Program-made: the position numbers and the translations under genes
In this document: piece by piece, positions 7,223 to 8,056 of the stretch
Layout of the letters: each line of letters opens with the position of its first letter
Numbering within the stretch: the first letter of the stretch is position 1
The notes under the pieces: model-generated
What the model was told of the DNA's origin: nothing
The model's input: the letters and a program-made list of their open reading frames with translations, nothing else
Database searches by the model: none
Origin: Bacillota bacterium
Lineage (GTDB): Bacteria; Bacillota_I; Bacilli_A; RFN20; CAG-288
Reading direction: 5' to 3'
Assembly (NCBI GenBank): GCA_003497225.1
Contig: DNJQ01000128.1
Coordinates: 1-8,056 of the forward strand
Length of the DNA stretch: 8,056 bases

Positions 7223-7996
7223 ATGTTTCTAAGTAATATTTTAACTTCATATAGAACGATATTAAATCCAATAGATAAATTTGTTCTCGATTTGATTGAA
7301 AATGAAAATTTAGGTGGTTGGGGAATAATTCTATTCCTTCTAATTACTCTATTAACTACTATATTGGCTGGTGGAATCGTTGGTGTTGAACGTGAACTTC
7401 ACGGGCACGCTGCCGGATTAAGAACTCATGTTTTAATCGCCTTAGGTGCTTCACTAATAATGTCACTATCGATCTTCGCCTTCCCTATTAATGAAGGTTA
7501 TACTCGTGATCCAGCCCGACTTGCGGCTCAAGTTGTATCCGGTATTGGTTTCATCGGTGCAGGAACAATCATGCAAAATGGAACCGGTATTAGAGGATTA
7601 ACAACCGCTGCATCCTTATGGGTCTGTGGTGGAATTGGCTTAGCTTGTGGTAGTGGATTTATCGTTGAAGGTCTTCTAGGTGCTATAGCAACATTCAGTG
7701 TTCTATTCTTGTTAGTTGCTCTTGAAAAAAGAACATCAAAGAAAAATCCTCAAATATCGCTCATAATTGAGGCCACAACTCCAGCATTACACGTAGCTCT
7801 TGAAATAGCTGAAAAGTATAATATTAAAGTTAAAGATATTAATTCATCATTATTAACCTATAGACAAAAAGATTGTTTAAAAATGGTTATTACTTTAAAA
7901 AAGCCAGATAAGATAGCCTTAACAACATTTGTTGATGAACTAAGAAAAAAGACACAACCATTAGATTTATTAATCACTCACATTAAAAATGACTGA
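7223..7996 (+). CDS. MgtC/SapB family inner-membrane protein
   Basis: The 257-residue protein has the MgtC/SapB signature in full: GIVGVERE (51-58), AGLRTH (64-69), DPARLAAQVVSGIGFIGAG (96-114) and GLTTAASLW (125-133). Four or five hydrophobic helices lie between about 33 and 166. A soluble C-terminal domain (about 176-253) probably has the ACT-like fold known from MgtC. MgtC proteins are tied to growth under low magnesium and, in pathogens, to intramacrophage survival and inhibition of F-type ATP synthase. Many non-pathogens carry relatives whose role is unclear, so I give no symbol. The ATG follows the cysS stop after one base (TAAGATG). The nearest ribosome site, AGAAGGG (7205-7211), is a rather long 11 bases away, suggesting coupling to cysS translation. 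No magnesium-sensing leader is present. An intrinsic terminator follows four bases after the stop. Confidence 0.9.
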   Translation: MFLSNILTSYRTILNPIDKFVLDLIENENLGGWGIILFLLITLLTTILAGGIVGVERELHGHAAGLRTHVLIALGASLIMSLSIFAFPINEGYTRDPARLAAQVVSGIGFIGAGTIMQNGTGIRGLTTAASLWVCGGIGLACGSGFIVEGLLGAIATFSVLFLLVALEKRTSKKNPQISLIIEATTPALHVALEIAEKYNIKVKDINSSLLTYRQKDCLKMVITLKKPDKIALTTFVDELRKKTQPLDLLITHIKND

Positions 7997-7999
7997 TTG

Positions 8000-8024
8000 A
8001 AGGAGGTGAAAATCCTCCTTTTTT
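8000..8024 (+). terminator. Strong intrinsic terminator ending the gene cluster
   Basis: AAGGAGG (8000-8006) pairs perfectly with CCTCCTT (8014-8020) around a seven-base loop. The right arm runs into a tract of six T (8019-8024). The hairpin begins four bases after the mgtC-like stop codon. Position, stem and T-tract together make this a standard Rho-independent terminator for the + strand. Confidence 0.9.
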
Positions 8025-8056
8025 CATAAGGCCAACTGCCACTTTTTCCGGGGTCT
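8025..8056. other. Unassigned GC-richer sequence at the window edge
   Basis: These last 32 bases hold 17 G or C (53%), clearly above the roughly one-third GC of the genes. They include ACTGCCAC, a five-T run, and CCGGGG. I see no complete gene or RNA. On the minus strand, one frame reads ten residues and stops at a TGA (8026-8024), and the other two frames remain open further left, so a convergent gene tail or the edge of another element is possible. The window ends too soon to decide. Confidence 0.3.

Noticed and set aside
8000..8009. Perfect extended Shine-Dalgarno sequence AAGGAGGTGA
   Set aside because: It is the left arm and part of the loop of the terminator, and no ATG, GTG or TTG follows at a usable distance before the window ends.
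1..8056. CRISPR array, tRNA, rRNA or riboswitch
   Set aside because: I found no regularly spaced repeats and no cloverleaf or rRNA-like stretch. Intergenic gaps are too short for a T-box or a magnesium leader before cysS or the mgtC-like gene.

Overview
This window reads as chromosomal DNA of a low-GC, Gram-positive-type bacterium (Bacillota, or a mollicute-like lineage that keeps the standard code). Base composition is roughly one third GC in the stretches I counted, there are strong AGGAGG-type ribosome sites, and genes are packed with 1-52 base gaps or short overlaps. Conserved tryptophans are encoded by TGG, for example in GWHTEC of CysS. TGA appears to be a true stop, because in the last gene it sits just before an intrinsic terminator. 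This argues against the mycoplasma code. I cannot name the genus.

Layout, all on the + strand. (1) 26-393: a good sigma-A-type promoter, a three-helix membrane protein of 86 residues with no recognised function, and a GC-rich hairpin. (2) 409-1704: rimO, the radical-SAM methylthiotransferase of ribosomal protein S12. (3) 1757-2293: a PemK/MazF-fold protein with a 62-residue N-terminal extension and no antitoxin gene beside it. (4) 2317-5879: two half-transporter genes overlapping by one base, which form a heterodimeric ABC exporter of the TM287/288 or BmrCD type with one degenerate ATP site. (5) 5872-7221: cysS, overlapping the transporter by 8 bases and lacking the family's usual C-terminal tail. 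(6) 7223-7996: an MgtC/SapB-family membrane protein. (7) 8000-8024: a strong intrinsic terminator, then 32 bases of noticeably GC-richer sequence at the window edge.

From rimO to the mgtC-like gene I see no terminator and no convincing promoter, so these genes may be one transcript of housekeeping functions (S12 modification, Cys-tRNA charging) and membrane functions (export, MgtC). Whether rimO is served by the promoter at 26-54 through read-through of the hairpin is open. I see no CRISPR array, rRNA, tRNA or complete mobile element. The least ordinary items are the solitary MazF-like gene with its extension and local GC rise, the asymmetric ABC pair, the short CysS C-terminus, and the composition change in the last 32 bases. 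Nothing here amounts to a clearly new system.
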